NCBI GenBank assembly: GCA_027858325.1
Contig: JAQICU010000278.1
Span: 1-5,554 of the forward strand
DNA length: 5,554 nt
From: Candidatus Cloacimonadota bacterium
GTDB lineage: Bacteria; Cloacimonadota; Cloacimonadia; Cloacimonadales; TCS61
Direction: 5' to 3'
The position numbers were made by a program, and so were the translations under genes. The notes below the pieces were generated by a model. That model was not told the DNA's origin. It ran no database searches and saw only the letters and a program-made list of their open reading frames with translations. Position 1 is the first letter of the stretch. Every line of letters starts with the position of its first letter. Positions 1 through 5,265 of the stretch are shown piece after piece.

Positions 1-173
1 GTAATGAAGAATCCAGTGAAAATTGCAGCAACGCGATTTGCAGTCATATAGTTTAAAATCGATTGTAACCGTTTACCTGCGACTTTTTGAATTCCTTCGC
101 TCATTACTCGCATTCCAAATAGAAATACACCAAGTGCACCCATAAGTTTGAAAATCACTATAATAAGTTCCAT
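1..173 (-). CDS. Na+/phosphate-cotransporter-like membrane protein, N-terminal 57 codons (cut off by window edge)
   Basis: This is the 5' part of a gene that continues beyond the left edge; 57 codons plus two bases are visible. Translation gives a hydrophobic first helix (about residues 3-21, LMGALGVFLFGM), then a polar stretch (SEGIQKVAGKRLQSILNYMT) and the start of a second hydrophobic segment (from about residue 48). The pattern FLFGM-x2-MSEG-x-Q-x2-AG-x-RL matches the N-terminus of the Na/Pi-cotransporter II family (PF02690, NptA/YjbB-like), inner-membrane proteins that move phosphate with sodium or act in phosphate export. The diagnostic glutamine/serine repeat (QSSSA type) lies outside the window, so the family call rests on the N-terminus only. 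The ATG directly abuts the glnS stop codon (TAA-ATG), with AGGGAAG upstream inside glnS, so it is probably translated from the same mRNA. Whether it carries a C-terminal PhoU-like domain cannot be seen. Confidence 0.82.
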   Translation of the reverse strand, partial: MELIIVIFKLMGALGVFLFGMRVMSEGIQKVAGKRLQSILNYMTANRVAAIFTGFFI

Positions 174-1865
174 TTAATTCTTCCCTATATTTTTTTGTAA
201 TCTAGCCCAGGTATCTCTCAAGGTCACAGTTCTATTAAATATAGGTTTGCTTTCAGTAGAATCCAGATCTGCGCAAAAATAACCTAAACGCTCAAATTGG
301 CAGCGAAAGCCAGCTTCAGCTTTCGCCAAATGTGCTTCCAACTTACAATTATGCAGTACCTTTAATGCATCCGGATTGATGAAATCCATAAAAGTTTTTC
401 CCTCTTCCAGGTTGTTCGTATCGGGTATTGTTATCAATCGGTCATACAATCTCACTTCAGCATCTATGGCATGAGCAGTTGAAATCCAATGCAGAGTCGC
501 TTTCACTTTGCGTCCATCGGGAGATTTTCCACCTTTTGAAGCAGGATCGTATGTACATTGCAGTTCTAGTATTTCTCCATTTCCATCTTTGATCACTTCG
601 TTACAAGTGATGAAATAAGCATAACGGAAACGCACCTCACGTCCTGGAGCCAGACGAAAGAACTTCTTTGGCGGATCTTCCATAAAATCTTCCCGCTCAA
701 TATATAGTTCTTTTGAGAATGGAACTTTCCTGGTTCCTGCTTCCGGATCTTCTGGGTTATTCACAGCATCTATTTCTTCAACTTGATCTTCAGGATAATT
801 TGTAATAACTACTTTCAAAGGATTCAGCACAGACATCACGCGTGGAGCTTGCTTATTCAGAACTTCGCGGATGGAATGTTCCAACAAAGCATAATCGACC
901 ACACTGTGAGCTTTGGCAACCCCAACTTTATGAATGAAATTCTGAATTGCTTCCGGTGTGAAACCCCTGCGTCGTAAACCAGATAATGTAGGAAGTCGGG
1001 GATCATCCCAGCCGTTTACAAGGTTTTCTTCTACAAGTTCCAGAAGTTTACGTTTGCTCATTACTGTATAATTTAAGTTCAATCTGGCAAATTCGATCTG
1101 CTGTGGATGATGAACATTCAATTGATCAAGATACCAATCGTAAAGAGGACGATGTGCCTGGAATTCCAACGAACAGAGAGAATGTGTAATTCCTTCAATC
1201 GAATCTTCCAGACCATGTGCCCAGTCGTACATTGGATATATACACCATCTATTTCCTGTACGATGATGTGCAGTATGGCGGATACGGTACATGAGCGGAT
1301 CACGCATCAGCATGTTTGGAGATGCCATATCGATCTTACCACGCAATACATGAGATCCATCTTCAAAATCTCCATCTCTCATTTTTTCAAAAAGGTCGAG
1401 ATTCTCCTCAATTGATCTATCTCGGAAAGGACTGTTAACTCCGGGTGAAGTAACTGATCCACGGTTTGCGCGGATTTCTTCTGCTGACTGGCTATCAACA
1501 AATGCTTTTCCAGCTTTGATAAGCTGAACTGCATATTCATACATTTGTTCAAAATAATCTGAGGCATAAAATAAGCGGTCTTCCCAGTCAGCTCCTAACC
1601 ATTTGATATCATTAATTATTGCATTTACAAACTCTTCATCTTCTTTTATCGGATTTGTATCGTCAAAGCGAAGATTAAATTTTCCATTATAATCCTGTGC
1701 AATGCTATAATTAACCAGAATAGCTTTGGCATGACCAATATGAAGATGTCCGTTTGGCTCAGGTGGGAATCTTGTATGAACCTTGCCGTCGTTTTTCCCA
1801 TTCTGAAGGTCTTGATCAATTATATCACGAATAAAATTACTTTTTGTTCTGTCTTTATCTTCCAT
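174..1865 (-). CDS. glnS: Glutaminyl-tRNA synthetase (GlnRS)
   Basis: Cytoplasmic class I aminoacyl-tRNA synthetase that attaches glutamine to tRNA-Gln using ATP. The protein has 563 residues, close to the E. coli enzyme (about 554). The HIGH motif is exact (residues 42-45, in PPEPNGHLHIGHAK) and the KMSKS loop is VMSKR (268-272). With an offset of +2 from E. coli GlnRS, the known substrate-contact residues are kept: R32, D68 in RFDDTNP, Y213 in YPMYD, and C231 in HSLCSLEF. These distinguish GlnRS from GluRS. The C-terminal part (about 340-563) has the conserved two-beta-barrel anticodon-binding features, including the PADGRKVK-like SPDGRKVK, HWIS-AHA, VRLYDRL and FNRTVTLRDTWA. The ATG at 1865 is preceded by TGGAGA with four bases between. 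The stop codon touches the next gene. No truncation or frameshift is seen. Having a true GlnRS means this organism need not make Gln-tRNA by transamidation of Glu-tRNA-Gln. Confidence 0.98.
   Translation of the reverse strand: MEDKDRTKSNFIRDIIDQDLQNGKNDGKVHTRFPPEPNGHLHIGHAKAILVNYSIAQDYNGKFNLRFDDTNPIKEDEEFVNAIINDIKWLGADWEDRLFYASDYFEQMYEYAVQLIKAGKAFVDSQSAEEIRANRGSVTSPGVNSPFRDRSIEENLDLFEKMRDGDFEDGSHVLRGKIDMASPNMLMRDPLMYRIRHTAHHRTGNRWCIYPMYDWAHGLEDSIEGITHSLCSLEFQAHRPLYDWYLDQLNVHHPQQIEFARLNLNYTVMSKRKLLELVEENLVNGWDDPRLPTLSGLRRRGFTPEAIQNFIHKVGVAKAHSVVDYALLEHSIREVLNKQAPRVMSVLNPLKVVITNYPEDQVEEIDAVNNPEDPEAGTRKVPFSKELYIEREDFMEDPPKKFFRLAPGREVRFRYAYFITCNEVIKDGNGEILELQCTYDPASKGGKSPDGRKVKATLHWISTAHAIDAEVRLYDRLITIPDTNNLEEGKTFMDFINPDALKVLHNCKLEAHLAKAEAGFRCQFERLGYFCADLDSTESKPIFNRTVTLRDTWARLQKNIGKN
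180..186 (-). promoter_or_regulatory. Ribosome binding site of the Na/Pi-like gene, inside the glnS 3' end
   Basis: The minus strand reads AGGGAAG, followed by six bases and then ATG at 173. The site lies in the last codons of glnS, so ribosomes terminating on glnS cover it. This supports the chosen start and suggests translational coupling. Confidence 0.6.
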
Positions 1866-1936
1866 TAATTCTCCATTAAAATTATGAAGGGATCAACTTG
1901 ATCTAAAGGATCATGTCTTTGCTCCTCCCACTTCAT
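1865..1936 (-). CDS. Possible 23-residue leader ORF ahead of glnS (speculative)
   Basis: In the 100-nt gap between holB and glnS the minus strand holds an ATG-started ORF of 23 codons whose stop overlaps the glnS start as TAATG. The peptide begins MKWEEQRHDP, continues LDQVDP and ends FIILMEN. It has no repeated glutamine or glutamate run that would mark a classic attenuator leader, and I recognise no family. A purine-rich AGGGGA lies about 11 nt upstream of the ATG, further than ideal. For it: the exact stop/start overlap, typical of translational coupling, and the unexplained length of the gap. Against it: its small size, the weak ribosome site, and a separate adequate site for glnS itself. 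It could equally be untranslated leader. Confidence 0.2.
   Translation of the reverse strand: MKWEEQRHDPLDQVDPFIILMEN
1870..1875 (-). promoter_or_regulatory. Ribosome binding site of glnS
   Basis: The minus strand reads TGGAGA, then ATTA, then the glnS ATG. It supports the start at 1865. The same bases are the last codons of the possible 23-codon leader ORF, which ends in a TAATG overlap with glnS. Confidence 0.6.
1891..1912. repeat. Three GATC sites at 9-bp spacing with a GATCAA-C-TTGATC palindrome
   Basis: GATC occurs at 1891, 1900 and 1909, exactly 9 bp apart. The first two form the near-perfect palindrome GATCAA-C-TTGATC (1891-1903), and a second pair of arms, TGATC/GATCA, spans 1899-1913. 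It lies between holB and glnS, in a position where an operator or a short RNA hairpin could act. There is no U-run after it on the minus strand, so it does not look like an intrinsic terminator. In the possible leader ORF the three sites are in frame as Asp codons three codons apart. Confidence 0.35.
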
Positions 1937-1965
1937 ATTGTCATTTTTCCCCTATTTGATTCTCT

Positions 1966-3087
1966 TTACTCGCCAAAAATATCAATAAATCTATTATATA
2001 TTTCAATTATTACAAGCTGTGGATTTACATGGCCATTAAGTCTCTGCAGCATTTCTTCCATAAAGTTTGTCAATTCCGGTGCATACTCCTCAACGTTTGG
2101 GTTTCTTTCATAGAGAATTTCCAGAATCTCAGTTTTATCGAGGTTTGTGATTTCGGATTGCTGATGCTTATAATAGACAATATCACTTAACCAGATAATC
2201 AATAGCGAGAACATCTCCTGCAATTTTGTGAGATTTTTAGAAGTTCTGAATTGACTTGATAACTCAATGAATTTCAGATCATTCCTATTTAGAATATAGT
2301 TTAAGAATTGCAGAGTCTGCTCTCTAACTTCTATTTTGCTGCCTTCCATTAATCTAAGAGCTTTTTCCATATTCCCATTAGAAATTCGAGCTAACAATTT
2401 TGCTTCAAATATTTCCAGAGTTTCAAAACCTAATAACTCTTCTTCAATCTTGCTTTTTGGGACAGGCTGGAATTGAAGTTGCTGGCAACGTGAAATTATT
2501 GTTGGTAACAATGAGTTCGGTTTTGATGTTGTAAGAATTATTATCGTATCTTCAGGTGGCTCTTCGAGTGTTTTCAGAAAGGCATTAGCAGCTTGGATGT
2601 TCATGGTATCAGCATCTTCGATGATACATATTTTATAATTTCCTTCATTTGGAGAAAGCTGGATCCTGTGTTCCAGCATGCGGATACTGGCAATACGAAT
2701 ACCAATATTCTTGGTAAAGAAAAATTCTTTCCAGGGTGTCTTGATCTTATTTTGGATGTAATCTTCATATTCCTTTAGAGTTTTATCCGAGCGAATCTCA
2801 CCATCTACAGTTATATCAGATTTCCCAGCTTCTTTTGGAAAAGGGAAAACATAAATAAGATCGGGATGTGAGAATGAAAGGAATTTTTTACAAGACGGGC
2901 AGACACCACAAGGTCGCTTATCCATAGTTGAATGACAATTCATCGCCATCCCCAGATACATGGCAGTAGTGAATTTGCCCACACCCTCCGGTCCGTAAAA
3001 CAAATAGCTGTTAGCTACTTTATTCTGCTTGATAGCTCTTTGTAAAACATCAATTGCTCTATCTTGCCCTTTAATTTTATTAAACAT
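1966..3087 (-). CDS. holB: DNA polymerase III delta' subunit (clamp-loader AAA+ protein)
   Basis: A subunit of the clamp loader that places the sliding clamp on primed DNA for chromosome replication. The protein has 373 residues, a little longer than E. coli delta' (334). From the N-terminus it shows an AAA+ start (KIKGQDRAIDVLQRAI), a degenerate P-loop GPEGVGKF (32-39) with Phe where Ser/Thr is usual, a zinc module with C51, C60, C63 and C66 (CGVCPSC), a Walker B-like ICIIEDAD (153-160), the NAFLKTLEEPPEDT block (168-181), and sensor-1/SRC (S199-R200-C201). The altered P-loop suggests it does not hydrolyse ATP, as is typical of delta' and unlike DnaX. About 40 extra residues (roughly 85-125) lie between the zinc module and Walker B. 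The C-terminal third (about 215-373) is helical and weakly conserved, consistent with the collar domain. Start at 3087: AAGGA lies four bases upstream. The acetyltransferase stop is 13 nt upstream. Confidence 0.93.
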   Translation of the reverse strand: MFNKIKGQDRAIDVLQRAIKQNKVANSYLFYGPEGVGKFTTAMYLGMAMNCHSTMDKRPCGVCPSCKKFLSFSHPDLIYVFPFPKEAGKSDITVDGEIRSDKTLKEYEDYIQNKIKTPWKEFFFTKNIGIRIASIRMLEHRIQLSPNEGNYKICIIEDADTMNIQAANAFLKTLEEPPEDTIIILTTSKPNSLLPTIISRCQQLQFQPVPKSKIEEELLGFETLEIFEAKLLARISNGNMEKALRLMEGSKIEVREQTLQFLNYILNRNDLKFIELSSQFRTSKNLTKLQEMFSLLIIWLSDIVYYKHQQSEITNLDKTEILEILYERNPNVEEYAPELTNFMEEMLQRLNGHVNPQLVIIEIYNRFIDIFGE

Positions 3088-3091
3088 AAAA

Positions 3092-3096
3092 TCCTT
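3092..3096 (-). promoter_or_regulatory. Ribosome binding site of holB
   Basis: The minus strand reads AAGGA, then TTTT, then ATG at 3087, all within the 13-nt gap after the acetyltransferase gene. It supports the holB start. Confidence 0.65.
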
Positions 3097-3100
3097 TTTA

Positions 3101-3664
3101 TTATTTCATGAATTTCTTAATATAAATGCTCTCAAATTCAGCTTCCAGAATGTCCATGTATATCTCATCATGCTTCTCACCACCAAAAATTATAGCTTCT
3201 CTTCTTCGACCAATCTCTTTAAAGCCTACTTTTTTATAGGAATGTATCGCACGTTTGTTATAATTGAAAACTTCCAGCATTATATTGTTCAAATTTAGAA
3301 CATTGAATCCGTAATCTATGAGCAGAGAGAGAGCTTCTGAACCATATCCTTTGCTCCAATATTCCCTATCACCGATAAAGATACCTACTTCGGCTTTCCG
3401 GTTACGTTCACTGATGCTAAAAATGCTGCAATTTCCAATTAGTTTGTCGCTGTCTGAATCAATGATTGCAAAGATCTGTGAGTTATTTTTTATCATGTCC
3501 TGCAGGATCACCTTCTCTCTTTCCAGGCTTAATTGTTGCCCAAAAGTTAATAAATTGGATGATATTTCAATGTCGTTTAGCCAAACGCAATATTGATCTG
3601 CATCTTCAACGTTTATAGGTGAAAGATAGCATTTTTTCCCAATGAGTTTTTTATAGTATTTCAT
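3101..3664 (-). CDS. GNAT-family N-acetyltransferase (RimJ/RimL-like)
   Basis: A 187-residue single-domain GNAT protein, which would transfer an acetyl group from acetyl-CoA to an amine. The N-terminal part has the RimL-type opening (CYLSPINVEDADQYCVWLND, 12-31). The central strand and acetyl-CoA pyrophosphate-binding loop are clear: AEVGIFIG (91-98) followed by YWSKGYGSEAL (102-112), the K/Q/R-x2-G-x-G/A motif A. The C-terminal motif B region is LEVFNYNKRAIHSYKKVGFKEIGRRRE (from 130), with the N-x3-A-I-x2-Y-x-K-x-GF pattern of the RimJ/RimL group. Known substrates in this group include ribosomal protein N-termini, polyamines and nucleotide-linked amino sugars; nothing here selects among them. 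The start ATG is 6 nt after the gltX stop, with a ribosome site overlapping that stop, so it is cotranscribed and likely coupled with gltX. It appears complete. The last 10 residues are basic (YIKKFMK). Confidence 0.9.
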   Translation of the reverse strand: MKYYKKLIGKKCYLSPINVEDADQYCVWLNDIEISSNLLTFGQQLSLEREKVILQDMIKNNSQIFAIIDSDSDKLIGNCSIFSISERNRKAEVGIFIGDREYWSKGYGSEALSLLIDYGFNVLNLNNIMLEVFNYNKRAIHSYKKVGFKEIGRRREAIIFGGEKHDEIYMDILEAEFESIYIKKFMK

Positions 3665-3667
3665 AAT

Positions 3668-3672
3668 TCCTC
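3668..3672 (-). promoter_or_regulatory. Ribosome binding site of the GNAT gene, overlapping the gltX stop
   Basis: The minus strand reads TGAGGA, where TGA is the gltX stop and GAGGA is the ribosome site, followed by ATT and the ATG at 3664. The overlap means translation of the acetyltransferase probably depends on ribosomes finishing gltX. The 3-nt gap to the ATG is rather short. Confidence 0.6.
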
Positions 3673-5104
3673 ATTTGAGGACATTCTTAAATCTTAAAAG
3701 AACCTTCTCTTTTTCAAGAATGTCCATAATTGTGGGAAGTTCCGGACCGTGTTCACTTCCGTATAACGCAAGTCGTAGTGGTGGATAAAGCTCTTTTCCT
3801 TTTATTCCCAACTCTTCTACAGAACGATTCAATAAACCATTTATAAACTCTTCATTTAGTTCCGGAGAGTCTATGATGTTATCTACCCAGAATTTGAAAA
3901 GTATTTGTGAGCTTTCAGATCCTAAAATAGCTTTATCTTCTTCTGCATATTCAAGTTTACTGAAGAAGGGCTTGGCAAATTCCGTTACTTCATCCAATTT
4001 ATGAATTCTGTTTCGGGCAATATCAACAAGTTCCAGATAATGCTTCTCATTTGTGATGTGATATCCAGCATCAATAAAATATTTTCTGGCATATTCACCA
4101 ATTACTTTTAGGTCTGTGTTTCGGAGGTACTGACCGTTCATCCAGTTGAGTTTTTCTAAGTCAAAAACAGATCCGGACTTATTTATCCGCTTGAGTGAAA
4201 ATGCTTTTTCCAATTCAGTTAGTGTATAAAATTCCTGATCGCCAGGAGCATGCCAACCCAATAATACTACAAAGTTCAATAATGTTTCGGGCAGATAGCC
4301 TTTGTTCAGGAAGTCTTCTACTGCAACATCACCTTGTCTTTTACTCAGTTTGCTTTTATCGGAATTAAGTAGCAGCGGTAAATGACACATCTTAGGAGGT
4401 TTCCAGCCCAATGCTTCATAAAGACAAAGGTGTTTAGGAACACTGGAAAGCCATTCTTCACCACGTATCACATGAGAGATTTCCATCAAGTGATCATCTA
4501 TAACATTTGCCAGATGATAGGTTGGAAATCCATCCGATTTGACCAGAACCTGATCATCCACCATATTCCACGGGAAGGTTACCTTTTCCCTTACTATATC
4601 ATAAAAAGTGACCTCACCTTCTTGAGGGATTTTTAACCGGATCACGAATTTGTCATTATTTCCCAAATGATCATTAATTTCACTCTCATTCAATTTCCGA
4701 CAGCGACCATCATATCTTGTGTCAAGTCCCTTTACTCTGTGTTCTTCGCGCTTTTTATCTAATTCATCGGGAGTGCAGAAACACCTGTAAGCTTTTCCAT
4801 GATCTAACAATTCCTTAACATATTTATTGTATATCTCAGTTCTTTTGGATTGAAAATATGGTCCATATTCTCCACCTTTTTCAGGTCCTTCATCGTATTC
4901 TAATCCCATTGATTCTAGCGTTTCCAGCAAGTTCTTAACAGCTCCATTTACATAACGTGTCTGGTCTGTATCTTCAATTCTAAGTATGAACTTTCCACCT
5001 ACTTTTTTTGCGTAAAGATAATTATATAAGGCAGTTCTAAGACTTCCTACATGCAAGTAGCCGGTTGGGCTCGGTGCAAAACGAACTCTGATCTCATTGC
5101 TCAT
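3671..5104 (-). CDS. gltX: Glutamyl-tRNA synthetase (GluRS)
   Basis: Cytoplasmic class I synthetase that attaches glutamate to tRNA-Glu, needing tRNA for amino-acid activation. The protein has 477 residues, within the usual bacterial range (about 470-490). The N-terminal Rossmann fold begins RVRFAPSPTGYLHVGSLRTAL, with the HIGH-type HVGS at residues 18-21. Further catalytic-domain blocks are LRIEDTD (41-47), the YHLANVIDDHLMEISHVIRGEEW region (196-218), and the KMSKS-type KLSKR (252-256). The acceptor-binding insert holds C108-x-C110, Y131 and C135, three cysteines of a zinc site. The position equivalent to E. coli His127 is Lys137, so Tyr131 may be the fourth ligand, as in the GluRS paralogue YadB. 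A helical anticodon-binding region fills about 330-477, so this is full GluRS and not the shortened Glu-Q-RS. AAAGGAG lies five bases before the ATG. It is the first gene of the minus-strand unit. Confidence 0.98.
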   Translation of the reverse strand: MSNEIRVRFAPSPTGYLHVGSLRTALYNYLYAKKVGGKFILRIEDTDQTRYVNGAVKNLLETLESMGLEYDEGPEKGGEYGPYFQSKRTEIYNKYVKELLDHGKAYRCFCTPDELDKKREEHRVKGLDTRYDGRCRKLNESEINDHLGNNDKFVIRLKIPQEGEVTFYDIVREKVTFPWNMVDDQVLVKSDGFPTYHLANVIDDHLMEISHVIRGEEWLSSVPKHLCLYEALGWKPPKMCHLPLLLNSDKSKLSKRQGDVAVEDFLNKGYLPETLLNFVVLLGWHAPGDQEFYTLTELEKAFSLKRINKSGSVFDLEKLNWMNGQYLRNTDLKVIGEYARKYFIDAGYHITNEKHYLELVDIARNRIHKLDEVTEFAKPFFSKLEYAEEDKAILGSESSQILFKFWVDNIIDSPELNEEFINGLLNRSVEELGIKGKELYPPLRLALYGSEHGPELPTIMDILEKEKVLLRFKNVLK

Positions 5105-5109
5105 GTCAA

Positions 5110-5116
5110 CTCCTTT
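5110..5116 (-). promoter_or_regulatory. Ribosome binding site of gltX
   Basis: The minus strand reads AAAGGAG, then five bases, then ATG at 5104: a near-consensus Shine-Dalgarno sequence at good spacing that fixes the gltX start just before the SNEIRVRFAPSPTG opening. Confidence 0.75.
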
Positions 5117-5146
5117 ATGATTCTTTTCAAATCCCAGATAATAAAT

Positions 5147-5174
5147 AATCTAATAATTATAAATCTAATCTAAT
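5147..5174 (+). repeat. Three copies of AATCTAAT in the divergent intergenic region
   Basis: The octamer AATCTAAT occurs at 5147-5154, 5162-5169 and 5167-5174, the last two overlapping. The copies cover the candidate -10 region and the end of the -35 of the gltX promoter, so they could be a regulator binding site. In DNA this AT-rich they could also be a chance repeat. Confidence 0.35.
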
Positions 5175-5179
5175 GTCAA
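5150..5179 (-). promoter_or_regulatory. Candidate sigma-70-type promoter for the gltX operon
   Basis: On the minus strand an exact TTGACA (plus 5174-5179) is followed 18 nt later by TATTAG (four of six matches to TATAAT). A perfect TATAAT also lies closer (plus 5156-5161), but only 12 nt from that TTGACA; its own -35 would be the poor TTCCGA at 18 nt. Either arrangement starts transcription some 40-50 nt before gltX. The region is very AT-rich, which makes chance matches likely. Confidence 0.4.
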
Positions 5180-5210
5180 TCGGAAAGTAAAAACGTAAAG
5201 ATTAATTAAA

Positions 5211-5240
5211 TTGACATAAAATGAGTAAATCAAATATTTC
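5211..5240 (+). promoter_or_regulatory. Candidate promoter for the lipoprotein gene
   Basis: A perfect TTGACA (5211-5216) lies 50 nt before the start codon. The best -10 candidate, TATTTC (5235-5240), is 18 nt downstream and matches only three of six positions, so the -35 carries most of the support. Its position in the divergent gap fits a promoter for the plus-strand gene. Confidence 0.35.
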
Positions 5241-5253
5241 AGTTATCAAATTT

Positions 5254-5258
5254 AGGAG
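5254..5258 (+). promoter_or_regulatory. Ribosome binding site of the lipoprotein gene
   Basis: AGGAG followed by seven bases and ATG at 5266: a near-ideal Shine-Dalgarno site that fixes the start of the partial plus-strand gene. Confidence 0.75.
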
Positions 5259-5265
5259 AGGGGAT

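Larger units (their letters stand above)
1..5104 (-). other. Probable operon: gltX, GNAT gene, holB, glnS, Na/Pi-like gene
   Basis: Five genes on one strand with gaps of 6, 13, 100 and 0 nt, and no intrinsic terminator (GC-rich hairpin plus T-run) seen between any pair. Two of the junctions (gltX/GNAT and glnS/Na-Pi) have the ribosome site of the downstream gene inside or on the stop of the upstream gene. The 100-nt holB-glnS gap is the only place where a separate promoter or control element could easily fit. The operon continues past the left edge. Confidence 0.7.

Noticed and set aside
783..1415. Plus-strand open frames of 64 and 102 codons opposite glnS
   Set aside because: They lie fully inside glnS, have no ribosome site or recognisable motifs, and read like antisense shadows of a well-conserved gene.
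1118..1567. Minus-strand open frames of 61 and 62 codons in another frame of glnS
   Set aside because: They overlap essential GlnRS motifs in an alternative frame and show no family features.
1888..1912. Intrinsic terminator between holB and glnS
   Set aside because: The palindrome is short and AT-balanced with almost no loop, and no T-run follows it on the minus strand.
1913..2113. Plus-strand 66-codon hydrophobic open frame across the holB 3' end and the holB-glnS gap
   Set aside because: No Shine-Dalgarno site; most of its length is the complement of the holB coding sequence. The hydrophobic look follows from complementing a charged, AT-rich helix region.
1966..3087. Calling this gene dnaX (gamma/tau) because of the CGVCPSC zinc module
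   Set aside because: The P-loop lacks the GKT of DnaX (it reads GKF), the protein is short for DnaX, and the LEEPPEDT-to-SRC block with the long insert fits delta'.
3029..3596. Plus-strand open frames of 89 and 92 codons opposite the GNAT gene
   Set aside because: Antisense to a recognisable acetyltransferase and its junction with holB, with no start signals.
3671..5104. Glu-Q-RS (YadB) instead of GluRS
   Set aside because: Glu-Q-RS lacks the anticodon-binding domain and is about 300 residues; this protein has a full 477 residues with the C-terminal helical part.
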